Shown: positions 1-9,895, counted from the stretch's first letter. The stretch: DNA of 64,000 nucleotides from Endozoicomonas sp965196975 (GCF_965196975.1 NZ_OZ239981.1:4774001-4838000), one strand, 5' to 3'. Translations and numbers: made by a program. The notes: generated by a model from the letters alone, not told the origin.

Positions 1-864
1 AGACGTTAAAGTATGTCCTTGTGGTAAACGGAACACCGCTGAGTTTCCCCAAGGAGTGAAAGCCGCTGCTCAATACGGAGAAGTGACTCAGGCAATGGCT
101 GTTCATTTAAACCAGTATCACTTCATCCCATATCACCGGGTGTCTGAGTATTTCAATACTATTTATTGCATGAGTGTCAGCGCAGGCTCTGTTGCCAATT
201 TTGTTGCCTATACCCATGAGAACCTGGCCTCTACTGAGCAGAGTATCCGCGATGCTTTACAAGAAAGTCCGGTTGCAGGAGCGGATGAAACTGGCATGCG
301 GGTTGACGGTTCACTGTGGTGGTTACACATTATGCGAGATGACCAATGGACGCTTTACTACCTCTCAGAAAGGCGAGGTTGTGAAGCAATGGATGCAATG
401 GGCATCCTGCTGACTTTTGCAGGCATTCTGGTTCACGATCATTGGAAGTCCTACTTTGCCTATGCGGCAGTGCATGTGCTTTGTAATGCCCATCATCTGA
501 GAGAGCTTCAGGGAGTTGTCGATAGGGATGCGAATAAGCTGGCTCTGCGGCTGATGAAATTGCTTACGCTCTCCTGGCACTTCTGCAAGAAATACAAAGC
601 AGCCGGTCTGACTCAAATGCCTGGTGCAATACAGCTTCGCATTGAGACGATATACGACCAAATCCTTCAAAGGGCTCTCACGAAGGAAACCGCTTATATG
701 GAAAAACAACGACAGGTGCTTGGACGTAAGAAGGTCAGGAATACCAAGGCCTACAACCTGTTCAAAAGGCTACGCCATGTGCGACTTTTAGGTTTGCATA
801 AGGAGACATGACTGATCCTGCTTTCTGCTATTAAAAGCAGTAGAAAGCAAAGAAGGTTTCAGTC

Positions 865-1755
865 ATGCCCGTTGAAGAGTTTATCACTACAGTCTACTGC
901 TTGATCGACGATTTGGTAAAAGAGCTTTTTCCTGTACCACTGCGACTTCGAGGGTTTCCACCAAAGCTCACTGATAGTGAAGCGATCACCATGGAAGTTG
1001 TCGGTGAATGGCTTGGGCATCATAAGGACACTGAGATTTGGAAGTATTTTACCCGACACTGGCGACACCTGTTTCCTGACATTCCTTCACGCTCGGCATT
1101 TGTCAAACAGGCCGCCAACTTATGGCATGTGAAACAACGACTGCAAATTCGTATAGTCCAGATGATGCATGCAGATAATGCAGATATCCATTTAATCGAT
1201 GGTTTTCCGATTGATGTTGTCGTCAGAACCCGTGCACCACAGAGCCGTATCTTTAAAGCTGAGGCTGGTTATGGTTACTGCGCTTCCAAGGACAAGAAGT
1301 TCTATGGCTTTCAGGGGCATTTGCTGGTTGAAGCACGAGGGATTCCTGTGGGTTTTACTCTGACCGCAGCGAACGTAGATGAGCGTGATGCAGCCTATGA
1401 CATGCTCGAGACCATTTCTGGCCTCTTGCTTGGCGATAAGGGCTATATAAGGCCTGAGTTTAAAGCTGATTGTCAGGAATTAGGTATTGATCTTCAGACG
1501 CCACTGAGAAAAAACATGCAAGATGAACGTCCGAAGTCGTTTGTAAAGCTGGTATTACGGGTACGACGGAGAATAGAAACAGTGATAGGTCAATTGACAG
1601 AGCGCTTTGAAATAGAAAAGTGCCATTGTCGAGATAGATGGCATATGACATCACGTATCGCTCGGAAGTTACTGGCACATAATATTGGTTCTTATCTGAA
1701 TATAATTGCTGGTCGTCCTGCAATACAGTTTGAGAACCTTATTTCCGAAGATTAA
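865..1755 (+). CDS. IS982-family transposase
   Basis: This 296-aa DDE transposase catalyses cut-and-paste movement of the surrounding element. Family signatures are visible in order: KLTDSEAITMEVVGEWLG near residue 35; PSRSAFVKQAANLW near 75; LIDGFPIDV with the first catalytic Asp near 113; CASKDKKFYGFQGHLL near 140; ANVDERDAAYDML; LLGDKGYI with the second Asp; and RRRIETVIGQLTERF with the catalytic Glu. Length and ends fit an intact family member. An AGAAGG ribosome site lies about 8 nt before the ATG. No frameshift or stop is seen. Confidence 0.95.
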   Translation: MPVEEFITTVYCLIDDLVKELFPVPLRLRGFPPKLTDSEAITMEVVGEWLGHHKDTEIWKYFTRHWRHLFPDIPSRSAFVKQAANLWHVKQRLQIRIVQMMHADNADIHLIDGFPIDVVVRTRAPQSRIFKAEAGYGYCASKDKKFYGFQGHLLVEARGIPVGFTLTAANVDERDAAYDMLETISGLLLGDKGYIRPEFKADCQELGIDLQTPLRKNMQDERPKSFVKLVLRVRRRIETVIGQLTERFEIEKCHCRDRWHMTSRIARKLLAHNIGSYLNIIAGRPAIQFENLISED

Positions 1756-1813
1756 AAAACGGAAAGCAAATAATTGCGTGATTTTGAAGATACAACTTGG
1801 ACTTACCATCATG

Positions 1814-1983
1814 CTAGCCCGGATATTTCATAAACGTGCTCCCGTTCTCGCTTGTCCTTTGCCGCCCTAGGGGAGTTTTGCTCGGTCGACCGTACTCCCC
1901 GGTACGGCACTCCCTCACAAAATCCCTTAGGGCGACAAAGTCCTGCCCGAGATTCGGGGCAGTTTATGAAATATCCGGGCTAG
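1814..1983. repeat. 170-bp palindromic non-autonomous element (MITE-like)
   Basis: Perfect 22-bp inverted repeats lie at 1814-1835 and 1962-1983, starting CTAGCCCGGATATTTC. The interior is itself partly palindromic (GCCCTAGGGGAGTTTTG against CAAAATCCCTTAGGGC, and a central CCGTAC/GTACGG), so a single strand could fold into one long hairpin. It has no coding capacity. The CTAG at both ends could be part of the repeat or a target duplication (TA as for IS630/Tc1-mariner, or CTAG as for some IS5 members). It lies inside the IS982, downstream of the transposase gene, so it arrived after that IS was formed. Confidence 0.8.
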
Positions 1984-2294
1984 TAATTTGAGATAGTTTC
2001 AGACAAAGTCGCACATCGCGTAAAGGCTTATTGAGTTTAAGGTTGAAACGTTGCGCTTCATGTCGGACTTTTCAATTCCCTTCGATAACAATGGCAGTGA
2101 ACGTGATGCCAGGATGGCCAAACTTAAGCAGAAGATCTCAGGCTGCTTCAGAAGCGAAGACGGAGGTACCATGTTTACCCGAATCCGAAGCTATTTATCA
2201 TCTGCTAAAAAGCAGGGGTTGAACATATTTCAGGCGCTTCTTAAAGCGGTTCGAAATTACAACAATACGCCTTTGCTGGGTGCTGAATAGTTAC

Positions 2295-2565
2295 TGTAGT
2301 TCTTAATAATAGCAACTCTATTATTATGATCACTACACATCTCTTCCATGTAGTGAATGAGCCGCTCATTCAGATCTTTCTGATCCTTGATGGGGGAAAG
2401 CTCTGCGTTTAACTCGGGTTGAGGTAAGTGGGTTTTGGCTAGTTCTTCCGGGGGTACTATTTTTACTCTCATTCTTCCTGAAAGCGCCTCTTCAGTACCT
2501 TGGGAGGCCGGCAAGAGTTCTGCACCTGGTTTATACGCTGCCGATGATGCTAAAGCAGGGTTCAC
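2295..2565 (-). pseudogene. 5' part of a gene of unknown function, cut off by IS66
   Basis: The reading frame starts at a GTG at 2565, preceded by AGGAG 9 nt upstream, and runs about 90 codons before entering the IS66 end at 2294. The visible product (MNPALASSAAYKPGAELL...) is hydrophilic, rich in Pro, Glu and Lys, and has no recognised domain. An in-frame TTG at 2574 is too close to the AGGAG to be a good start. The rest of the gene would lie beyond the IS66, outside the window. The disordered N-terminus resembles many secreted or effector-type proteins, but that is only an impression. Confidence 0.55.
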
Positions 2566-2761
2566 TATGAACAACTCCTGATATTTTTTAAATAATTACG
2601 ATTTATTCAAAAGAAAAGGTATGTGTGAGTAAAATTTTATCTACAGCGAAGAATCCAACAGTTTTAAAAAGTCGATCTTAAAGTCCTATGGACTATATCA
2701 GGGGCACGTAGTTCCTGAATTAGTTGCATAAATATTGTTTTTTTGAACATATGATTAAGGT

Positions 2762-2799
2762 ATCTCCTGCTTTGTGTGGGAAGGCTTGAAGCAGGAGAT
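2762..2799 (-). terminator. hairpin downstream of the GST gene
   Basis: An 11-bp perfect stem (ATCTCCTGCTT at 2762-2772 and AAGCAGGAGAT at 2789-2799) with a 16-nt loop lies 35 bp after the GST stop on the minus strand. No strong U-run follows on either strand, so its efficiency as a Rho-independent terminator is uncertain. The rest of 2566-2834 is AT-rich and contains no gene I can support. Confidence 0.5.
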
Positions 2800-2834
2800 C
2801 ATTACTACTGGTGAGTATTAGAGGAAAAGAAGGC

Positions 2835-3434
2835 TCAGCCCATCTTCACATGCTTTGGGTGTTCCCTTACCCGCTTAAGCCAGGCCATGATAAAAGGAAA
2901 GTCAGTCAGGCCATATCCTCCCTCTGGAGCAACGTGCGTATAGCCGTAAAGGCAGATATCGGCAATGGTCATCTGATCACCAACCAGCCAGTCATTGTGC
3001 TCCAGGTGAGTTTCCATAACCTGCAGTGCCTTGTAACCGCTGGCCTTCTTTGCCTGAAGTGTTGCTTCATGTTTCTTGGGCCTGCCCAGGTACTTCACGA
3101 TAAACCGGGCTGTAGCGATATATGGCTCGTGGCTGTATTGCTCAAAAAACTGCCACTGGAGAACTTTTGCCCTTAGGAAAGGGTCTGAAGGCAGGTAGTC
3201 TGTGCCGTCAGCCAGGTAGTTCAGGATGGCATTGGATTCCCACAGGTAATTCCCATCTGGCAACTCCATGACAGGAATCTTACCGTTGGGGTTCATGGCC
3301 AGGAACTCATCAGTATGCGTTCCACCACCAAGGATATTGATGTGTTCCCACTCGCAGTCAATATTCAGGTGGCTCATCAGCAGTTTAATTTTATAGCAGT
3401 TGCCGGACTGGGCGTCTCCGTAAACTTTGTACAC
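2835..3434 (-). CDS. glutathione S-transferase family protein
   Basis: This is a cytoplasmic GST, probably conjugating glutathione to small electrophiles or reducing disulfides; the substrate is unknown. The thioredoxin-like N-domain (about residues 1-78) has SGNCYKIK near the active-site position, NPNGKIPVMELPDG with the cis-Pro of the glutathione site, and ESNAILNYLA. The all-helical C-domain follows with FFEQYSHEPYIA and GDQMTIADICLYGYTH. I place the start at GTG 3434 because AGGAGG lies 6 nt upstream; the longer frame would use a TTG at 3455 without a ribosome site. Length is 199 aa, normal for the family. It is a single gene, unlike the GST at 55.2 kb, which is only distantly related. 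Confidence 0.85.
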   Translation of the reverse strand: MYKVYGDAQSGNCYKIKLLMSHLNIDCEWEHINILGGGTHTDEFLAMNPNGKIPVMELPDGNYLWESNAILNYLADGTDYLPSDPFLRAKVLQWQFFEQYSHEPYIATARFIVKYLGRPKKHEATLQAKKASGYKALQVMETHLEHNDWLVGDQMTIADICLYGYTHVAPEGGYGLTDFPFIMAWLKRVREHPKHVKMG

Positions 3435-3616
3435 AGGCTTCCTCCTGTTTGCCAAAATTTAATCCGACATTCGTACTCTTTCTTTAAAGACGACGCAAGT
3501 ACATTTTATGGTTGGCTGAGATGAGAAAGAGGAAGCTCTTGGGGTTATTGTTGTATATATAGACGACGTATTTTTTATATTAAGTGAGCATTTAGATTCA
3601 TCCACCGATAGAATGA

Positions 3617-3919
3617 GTGCTTTTGAAAGACGTACTGGGGTTTATGGTAATGGTTGATAGCGATGACTTGATGGATGGTGAGGCGGTTATTGAAATAGTT
3701 GAAAACCAGCTGGCAGAAAATAACCCCCCAAGAGTAAAAGAGACGTTGATGCGGCTGATGCTGGAAGGTGTTGATAGGGAGGAGGCGGTTCAGTACATTG
3801 CATGTGCTCTCTGTGTAGAGCTGGTGGATGTGGTCAATCATCAGGCGGCATTCAATGTACAGAGGTACAATAATAATCTGGATGCTTTGCCAGAAATGCC
3901 GTGGGCTGAAGACCTTTAA
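3617..3919 (+). CDS. small hypothetical protein
   Basis: The product is an acidic, mostly helical protein of 89-100 aa. GTG 3617 gives 100 aa, while ATG 3650 with GGGG about 9 nt upstream gives 89 aa and looks more likely. The body (EIVENQLAENNPP..., LMRLMLEGVDREEAVQYIACAL) has amphipathic helices and ends in LPEMPWAEDL. There is no signal peptide or membrane segment, and I do not recognise the family. It stands alone between the GST and the broken EamA gene. Confidence 0.55.
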   Translation: MLLKDVLGFMVMVDSDDLMDGEAVIEIVENQLAENNPPRVKETLMRLMLEGVDREEAVQYIACALCVELVDVVNHQAAFNVQRYNNNLDALPEMPWAEDL

Positions 3920-4859
3920 AAAAAGCACTGCCCTTTTTAAACATCAGCTATTTTTGTCTCTTCCTGATTCTAATTAATGAGCCGTATCGGTTAATCCAGC
4001 ACAAAAAACAGGGTTGTTGCCTGAGAGTTTGAGGCTATTTTGCAATATACGGCTCTTGCTTTACTTTTTTTGGAAAAGAACGGTGAGACAAAATGCAGAA
4101 TATCCTGCTGTTTAGCCTGTGCTCATTTGTATGGGGCTCAACCTGGTATGCCATTACCTTTCAGTTGGGTGACGTTGATCCGCTATGGTCTATCAGTTAT
4201 CGCTTTCTTCTGGCTGGACTCATTTTAATGGCGATCTGCTTCCTGCAGCGGGTGCCTGTTCAATTCACGCCACGACAACACCTCAGAATATTTCTACAGG
4301 GTATTTGCTTTTGCGGTATTTCTTACTGGCTGGTGTATCTCAGTGAGCTCTATATTAACAGTGCACAGTCTGCGCTGGTGTGTACCAGCATGCTCTATCT
4401 CAATGTCATCATTGGTCACTTCTGGCTGGGGAACCCGGTCCGTTTGCCTGTAGTTATTGGTGGAATGCTTGGCTCTCTGGGAATCGTGATGGTCTTTCTG
4501 CCTGAGCTAGCGACTAGTCTGACCACTGATTTGATGAAGGGTATTACGATGGCATTTGTTGGCTGTATCTTTTTTTCAATTGGCAGTCTGATATGTGAAA
4601 TCAATAAAAAAAGTGGGCTTCCTCTATTGCCTGTAGTAATGACAGCGATGATGTATAGCTCACTGTTTACTGCAGCTTTTGCTCTTTCCCTGGGAAAACT
4701 ACCATCGTTCCAATGGAGCAAGCCTTATGTGTTTTCTCTGCTGTACCTTGCTTTGTTCGGGTCGATCATGGCAATGACCTCCTATGTTGCCCTGATTGGA
4801 CGCATCGGTGCTGATCGCACAGCCTATGTAGATATTATTTATCCAATCATTGCTTTATT

Positions 4860-6458
4860 GTAACTATTCAGCACCCAGCAAAGGCGTATTGTTGTAATTT
4901 CGAACCGCTTTAAGAAGCGCCTGAAATATGTTCAACCCCTGCTTTTTAGCAGATGATAAATAGCTTCGGATTCGGGTAAACATGGTACCTCCGTCTTCGC
5001 TTCTGAAGCAGCCTGAGATCTTCTGCTTAAGTTTGGCCATCCTGGCATCACGTTCACTGCCATTGTTATCGAAGGGAATTGAAAAGTCCGACATGAAGCG
5101 CAACGTTTCAACCTTAAACTCAATAAGCCTTTTGAACAGGTTGTAGGCCTTGGTATTCCTGACCTTCTTACGTCCAAGCACCTGTCGTTGTTTTTCCATA
5201 TAAGCGGTTTCCTTCGTGAGAGCCCTTTGAAGGATTTGGTCGTATATCGTCTCAATGCGAAGCTGTATTGCACCAGGCATTTGAGTCAGACCGGCTGCTT
5301 TGTATTTCTTGCAGAAGTGCCAGGAGAGCGTAAGCAATTTCATCAGCCGCAGAGCCAGCTTATTCGCATCCCTATCGACAACTCCCTGAAGCTCTCTCAG
5401 ATGATGGGCATTACAAAGCACATGCACTGCCGCATAGGCAAAGTAGGACTTCCAATGATCGTGAACCAGAATGCCTGCAAAAGTCAGCAGGATGCCCATT
5501 GCATCCATTGCTTCACAACCTCGCCTTTCTGAGAGGTAGTAAAGCGTCCATTGGTCATCTCGCATAATGTGTAACCACCACAGTGAACCGTCAACCCGCA
5601 TGCCAGTTTCATCCGCTCCTGCAACCGGACTTTCTTGTAAAGCATCGCGGATACTCTGCTCAGTAGAGGCCAGGTTCTCATGGGTATAGGCAACAAAATT
5701 GGCAACAGAGCCTGCGCTGACACTCATGCAATAAATAGTATTGAAATACTCAGACACCCGGTGATATGGGATGAAGTGATACTGGTTTAAATGAACAGCC
5801 ATTGCCTGAGTCACTTCTCCGTATTGAGCAGCGGCTTTCACTCCTTGGGGAAACTCAGCGGTGTTCCGTTTACCACAAGGACATACTTTAACGTCTGCCC
5901 AGTACGCGGTAACTTCAAATTCTCCGGGTCTACCTGGATCAAAAACCTGTCGCTCAATGTATTTGGTGGGTTTAATATCGATAAGCGAAGACTGGCAACA
6001 GCAACATTTTTCAACCTTCAGATGCCTGACATAATCGGGTAAGGCGACACGTCTCAAACAAGAGCCTTGATGACCTTTCTGGCCACCTGGTTTATTGCCT
6101 GAAGATGGTCTAAGGCTTTTGGGGTTCGGTGTTTCCTGTGAGGAGCAGGGGGCTTCTTTGGAAGATGTATCACCTTTATCACTCCCTTTTTTACTGGGCT
6201 TTTGATAACCATCTGACGATGGTGGCTTACTACTGTTTTGACTGTTTTTATTAACCCTTTCTTCCAGTTCGCTGCAACGTTCCCGTAAAAGCGCATTCTC
6301 GGTCCGAAGCTCTTCATTCTCTTTAAGGAGAGCTTCGGTAAACGGAGTAGCTGGGAAGTCTGGTTCCATACTGGAGATTTGTTAGAAAAATTGAGTATAA
6401 GATGATGGTCGAAAAATCAGAAAATTCCAGATTTATATGAAGGGTGCTGAATAGTTAC
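4860..6458 (-). mobile_element. IS66-family element, copy B, complete
   Basis: The element is 1599 bp with 17-bp terminal inverted repeats (GTAACTATTCAGCACCC on the left, its complement on the right) and the 8-bp direct repeat GCTTTATT on both sides, as expected for IS66. It holds one long gene and no tnpA/tnpB accessory genes, which fits the single-gene (ISBst12-like) branch of the family. It sits inside the EamA gene. Confidence 0.96.
4864..6369 (-). CDS. IS66-family transposase
   Basis: This is a 501-aa DDE transposase. An N-terminal coiled coil (about 14-40, LLKENEELRTENALLRE) and a low-complexity Ser/Lys linker (41-110) are followed by a zinc-binding region (CCCCQS, CPCGK near 170). The IS66 catalytic core carries ADETGMRVDG, LVHDHWKSY, CNAHHLREL and NNGSERDARMAKLKQKISG. 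The stop codon lies within 5 bp of the left inverted repeat, leaving almost no non-coding DNA on that side. The protein is identical to that at 53476-54981. Confidence 0.95.
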   Translation of the reverse strand: MEPDFPATPFTEALLKENEELRTENALLRERCSELEERVNKNSQNSSKPPSSDGYQKPSKKGSDKGDTSSKEAPCSSQETPNPKSLRPSSGNKPGGQKGHQGSCLRRVALPDYVRHLKVEKCCCCQSSLIDIKPTKYIERQVFDPGRPGEFEVTAYWADVKVCPCGKRNTAEFPQGVKAAAQYGEVTQAMAVHLNQYHFIPYHRVSEYFNTIYCMSVSAGSVANFVAYTHENLASTEQSIRDALQESPVAGADETGMRVDGSLWWLHIMRDDQWTLYYLSERRGCEAMDAMGILLTFAGILVHDHWKSYFAYAAVHVLCNAHHLRELQGVVDRDANKLALRLMKLLTLSWHFCKKYKAAGLTQMPGAIQLRIETIYDQILQRALTKETAYMEKQRQVLGRKKVRNTKAYNLFKRLIEFKVETLRFMSDFSIPFDNNGSERDARMAKLKQKISGCFRSEDGGTMFTRIRSYLSSAKKQGLNIFQALLKAVRNYNNTPLLGAE

Positions 6459-7289
6459 GCTTTATTTATTGCGACCATGTTTGAAGGCTATCAATGGACA
6501 ACTCTGAGCTTATTGGGCGTTGTAGTCGTTCTTATTGGCAATTACATTGCTTTGGGAATAAAAAGTAGTAAAAGCTGTCTTAATGATTAGAACACTATTT
6601 CATTGTTAGTGTTGCAACCATTTAAACAGACAGAATGAATGAAAGGATCATATGGACTCCATACTATCGGGATTTACGGTATATCATCTTGAAAGTATCG
6701 ATGACATGCTGGAAATAATAGGTGGCAATTTTAAGCATGATGATCAAAAAAAGACTTCACCACATGTACGCATGGTAGATGGTCTGCCCGAAGTAATGGT
6801 AAAAAATTCATCTCATGGAGCCAGTCATCACCAGTCAACCTCAATTGAGGAAAGGTCTGCTGTAATAATGTACAGCTCAGAAGATCTTTCAAATAATGCT
6901 GCTCTATCAATCAGTAGTGTTTGGCGTGCACTTCTTCCTTTTGCTACCGGCGGTAAGAGCCTTCGAGATATATTATCTAATCACCAACGCTTTTTCTCTG
7001 AAAGCAAGCCGGATTTTCCTGGGAAAAAATTGAACAGATTGCTCGATAGTGTTCATGTTGGACCAGGTGGAAAAGTAGAAACCCAAAAAGAATTTGATCA
7101 ATTACTTGGTGAGTTATCCATTAAGAAATATAGATCAGAATCTGTGGTTGAGAATACTTGTAGCGTACTCTCTTGGTGTCTGGTAAGAATATTTCGTTTC
7201 TTTGATGGATCCAGAACTGGAGATTCGCAGGAAGTTTTAATGAGAAAGTTTTATCATATCTTTTTTAGTGTCTCAAAGTTACAGGCAAG

Positions 7290-8680
7290 GGGTGCTCTCT
7301 CTGAATGATTGAAACAATAGTGCTCTATTTTCACAGCTACTATGGGAACACCACTCATAATAGTTAACTGTCATGCCCGCTTCTGTTATTTCCAGCTCTA
7401 CCAAAAGCATCGTTTTGCAAATTGAAGTTTCTATAGATTCAGGCAACATGCTGAATCTTGAAGATAGTTTACAGCGTGCACTCAATGAAGCCGGGCAGCT
7501 TGGAACAAAAGAGTTATTGGGGCTATTTGAATCACCCAATAAAGAACCTATCGTCGTTAATCAGCAGAAGTGGAACTACAAAGGAAAGGTTCTTAAGCAC
7601 TATGAAACCTTATACGGTCGTATACCTTTGGAGCGCTCCGTATATCAGGGTGTCAGAGGTGGCAGTACTCTGGCAGCACTTGATCTTCGTGCCGGTATTA
7701 TTGGTTCAGCTACCCCCAAATTTGCCAAGTCTATCGCCTGGAAATACAGCCAGATGCCAGCGCCTGCGGTAAAAGAAGATTTTGAGACCAACCATCAAAG
7801 GACGCTTTCAAATTCTTATATCAAGCATTTATCGGACAGAGTAGGTGCATTAATTGAAGACCAGCAAGACACTCACTACCACCTTCCTCCACTAAAAGAG
7901 CCTGTTGAAACAATAGCCATTGGTCTGGATGGAACCTGCATGCTGCTTTGTGAAGAAGGCTGGAGGGAAGCCATGTGTGGGACATTGAGCCTATATTCTG
8001 CAGATGGAGACAGGCTCCACACGATATATACAGCCAGTTCGCCAGAGTATGGTAAACAAAGCTTTATGAGCAAGCTCGACGAGGAGATTGCAGATCTAAA
8101 ACGACTCTACCCAAATGCCACATACATCGGGGTAGCTGACGGGGCTAGAGAAAACTGGAGTTATTTGAAACAACATACCTCTGGGCAGATACTCGATTTT
8201 TATCATGCATCTGAATATTTAGCTGGAGCAGCGGAAGCACTGTTTCCAACCAGTAAGGCGAAGCGACACCAGTGGCTTGAAGACAGGCTACATAGTTTGA
8301 AAAACAAGCGTGGAGCAGCCAAAAAAATCCTTCAGGAAATTGAATCAGCCGAGCTCCCGAAAAAGACAATCGCACTGACAGAGAAGCGCTACAAAGCTGT
8401 GAGCTATTTTACAAACAATCACCAGTTAATGAATTATCATCAGGCGCTTAAACGCCATTGGCCAATAGGTTCAGGAGTTACTGAAGCGGCTTGTAAGACT
8501 CTGGTAAAGCAACGATTATGTGGTTCTGGAATGAGGTGGAAAGCAACAGGAGCGGAAGTGCTTTTGACAACAAGAGCACTGATCCAGAGTAAGGGGCGCT
8601 GGGAACAACTTTGGTCTGAGTTCATGACTGGAAAGGTTGAAGCTAACCTATGAGTCAGTTATCAAATTGAGAGAGCACCC
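7290..8680 (+). mobile_element. ISKra4-family element, copy 1
   Basis: The element is 1391 bp. Its ends share the inverted repeat GGGTGCTCTCTC, followed by diverging subterminal sequence. It is flanked by the 8-bp duplication CAGGCAAG (7282-7289, 8681-8688) and interrupts the large unknown gene in the same orientation. It holds one transposase gene. Confidence 0.95.
7373..8653 (+). CDS. ISKra4-family transposase (copy 1)
   Basis: This 426-aa transposase drives movement of the element. The DDE-type residues are probably Asp186 in IGLDGT, Asp256 in VADGAREN and Glu371 in GSGVTEAACK; DFYHASEYL (275-283) and LCGSGMRW (382-389) are further family signatures. No clear ribosome site precedes the ATG, which is common for IS genes. 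All seven copies in the window encode the same protein with no difference that I could find. Confidence 0.94.
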   Translation: MPASVISSSTKSIVLQIEVSIDSGNMLNLEDSLQRALNEAGQLGTKELLGLFESPNKEPIVVNQQKWNYKGKVLKHYETLYGRIPLERSVYQGVRGGSTLAALDLRAGIIGSATPKFAKSIAWKYSQMPAPAVKEDFETNHQRTLSNSYIKHLSDRVGALIEDQQDTHYHLPPLKEPVETIAIGLDGTCMLLCEEGWREAMCGTLSLYSADGDRLHTIYTASSPEYGKQSFMSKLDEEIADLKRLYPNATYIGVADGARENWSYLKQHTSGQILDFYHASEYLAGAAEALFPTSKAKRHQWLEDRLHSLKNKRGAAKKILQEIESAELPKKTIALTEKRYKAVSYFTNNHQLMNYHQALKRHWPIGSGVTEAACKTLVKQRLCGSGMRWKATGAEVLLTTRALIQSKGRWEQLWSEFMTGKVEANL

Positions 8681-9895
8681 CAGGCAAGAGTTTTAGAAGA
8701 ACTCTCTTCTATGGATGACGATGGCTATAGAGCAGTAGCTGAGTTAGCTATTTCAGCAATTAATGAGTTAGCTGATCATGCTGATTTTCATATTTTTCAG
8801 TTTTTCATGTTGCCAATGATTAATCCAAATCGTTTGTCCAAAAGCCGGTTAAGTAGTATCAATCTATCAAAGATTGTGGAAAATTTTAGTGGTTTTATTT
8901 TTTTATTAGAACAAGTAATTGCTTTTAAAAAAAACAGGGATGATTTTTATTCTGTAATGGTAATGGTCGAGTTAATTGCCAGGTCACTATATCATGCTAA
9001 AGCTATATTCAGACGTATGAAACCAGATCAGCCTATAAGAGTTGATGATCAGGCTGATAGAGTTCTATGTCTTATGATAAGGCACTGTAAACTATTCTAT
9101 AATGATGCCTTCAGGAGCTTAAGAGAACGTCATTCTACCCTTACAGGAAGAAACTTGCACCCTGACAGGGTGATGCTTGTTGGAGGTTATTATGATTACC
9201 CCCTGAGTCTCAGGGGGGGATTTATGTATCTGCACGAAGTATTTATAAAGAAACAGTTTGAGGGAGAAAGTGTTCAATTTTCTGATTTTTTCAGATTCTA
9301 TCTACTGACTTCGGGAAGCTTCAGTTATGGGTCTCTTGATCAACAGGAAGTAAATAATAGAATTGTGCATATAAGCCTGTCGCAGCTGATCAAACTAATT
9401 GAAATCTGTGTTCATGATAAAACAGAACTATCTGTTTTAGAACGGGAAAAGCTATTGATTGAGCTTATCAACTACACAGATACTATTGCATTTAGAAAGC
9501 ATGAGGATGGAATTAAAGAAGTTGCCTCTCGCCTTTTGTCAATTGCTAATCGGCCTGAGTGTGAAGAGCTTAAAAAATACATTCATATGTTGCTGATAAG
9601 GATAATGCCACCTGACCAGCAGTTACTTGGTGGTGTAGATTTCTCCAGTGCAAACTCGATGGTTATATCCGCTCGTTCAGGAGATTATTACTCCAGAACA
9701 TTCTATATGCTCCATCTTATGGGGTTCAAATTGGACTTTGTAAAAGGATTTAGAGGGTGTGACGATGTATTGTTGCCAGATATAGCTATGAAACTTTTGA
9801 CGTATAACGCCAGTCTTGAGATCAGACATTATCAAAAGTATTTATCTCATGAGTTAATTTCAAGTATGGTAAGTGAGTTTTTTCATAAAAAGGGG

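Larger units (their letters stand above)
772..2021 (+). mobile_element. IS982-family insertion sequence nested in IS66
   Basis: The element is bounded by inverted repeats that start ACGCCATGTGCGACTTT on the left and ACGCGATGTGCGACTTT on the right (read inward) and by the 7-bp duplication AAAGGCT. At 1250 bp it is longer than the usual 1 kb or so for IS982. The excess is mostly a 170-bp palindromic element lodged between the transposase stop and the right end (1814-1983). The transposase gene is full length, so the copy may still be active. Confidence 0.92.
1..2290 (+). pseudogene. IS66 transposase (TnpC/DDE type), split by IS982
   Basis: The 5' part (to 771) and the 3' part (from 2029) are the two halves of the 501-aa IS66 transposase found intact at 4864-6369 and 53476-54981. 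The first half carries the zinc-binding CPCGK region and the DDE catalytic segments (ADETGMR, HDHWKSY). The second half carries the C-terminal NNGSERDAR segment. Rejoining at the AAAGGCT duplication restores the reading frame, so the only visible lesion is the IS982 insertion. The start codon is outside the window. Confidence 0.9.
1..2294 (+). mobile_element. IS66-family element, copy A, left end outside window, interrupted by IS982
   Basis: The sequence matches, base for base as far as I could follow it, the complete IS66 copies at 4860-6458 and 53472-55070 in the opposite orientation. The element enters from beyond the window and ends at 2294 with the terminal inverted repeat GGGTGCTGAATAGTTAC. 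It is split at 771/2022 by an IS982 insertion flanked by the 7-bp duplication AAAGGCT (765-771 and 2022-2028). The left target duplication lies outside the window, so the insertion site cannot be verified. The element cannot move with its own transposase, but intact copies elsewhere could act on it. Confidence 0.93.
4093..6590 (+). pseudogene. EamA/DMT-family transporter gene disrupted by IS66
   Basis: This was a drug/metabolite-superfamily inner-membrane exporter with two EamA repeats (about ten membrane segments). The 5' part (4093-4859) encodes CSFVWGSTWYAITF..., typical of the first EamA helix, and stops inside the IS at 4863. Removing 4860-6458 and one copy of the 8-bp duplication GCTTTATT (4852-4859, 6459-6466) restores a continuous 296-aa frame ending in GNYIALGIKSSKSCLND with stop TAG at 6588-6590. 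No other lesion is visible, so the insertion is recent. The last membrane helices are lost from the truncated product, which is probably inactive. Confidence 0.92.

Noticed and set aside
2031..2222. 63-aa plus-strand frame in the IS66 remnant.
   Set aside because: It is an out-of-frame shadow of the IS66 transposase 3' end.
7279..7539. Repeated antisense frame at the left end of each ISKra4 copy (starting MGDSNSPNNSF).
   Set aside because: It is a shadow of the transposase gene, lacks a ribosome site, and its C-terminus changes with each insertion site.
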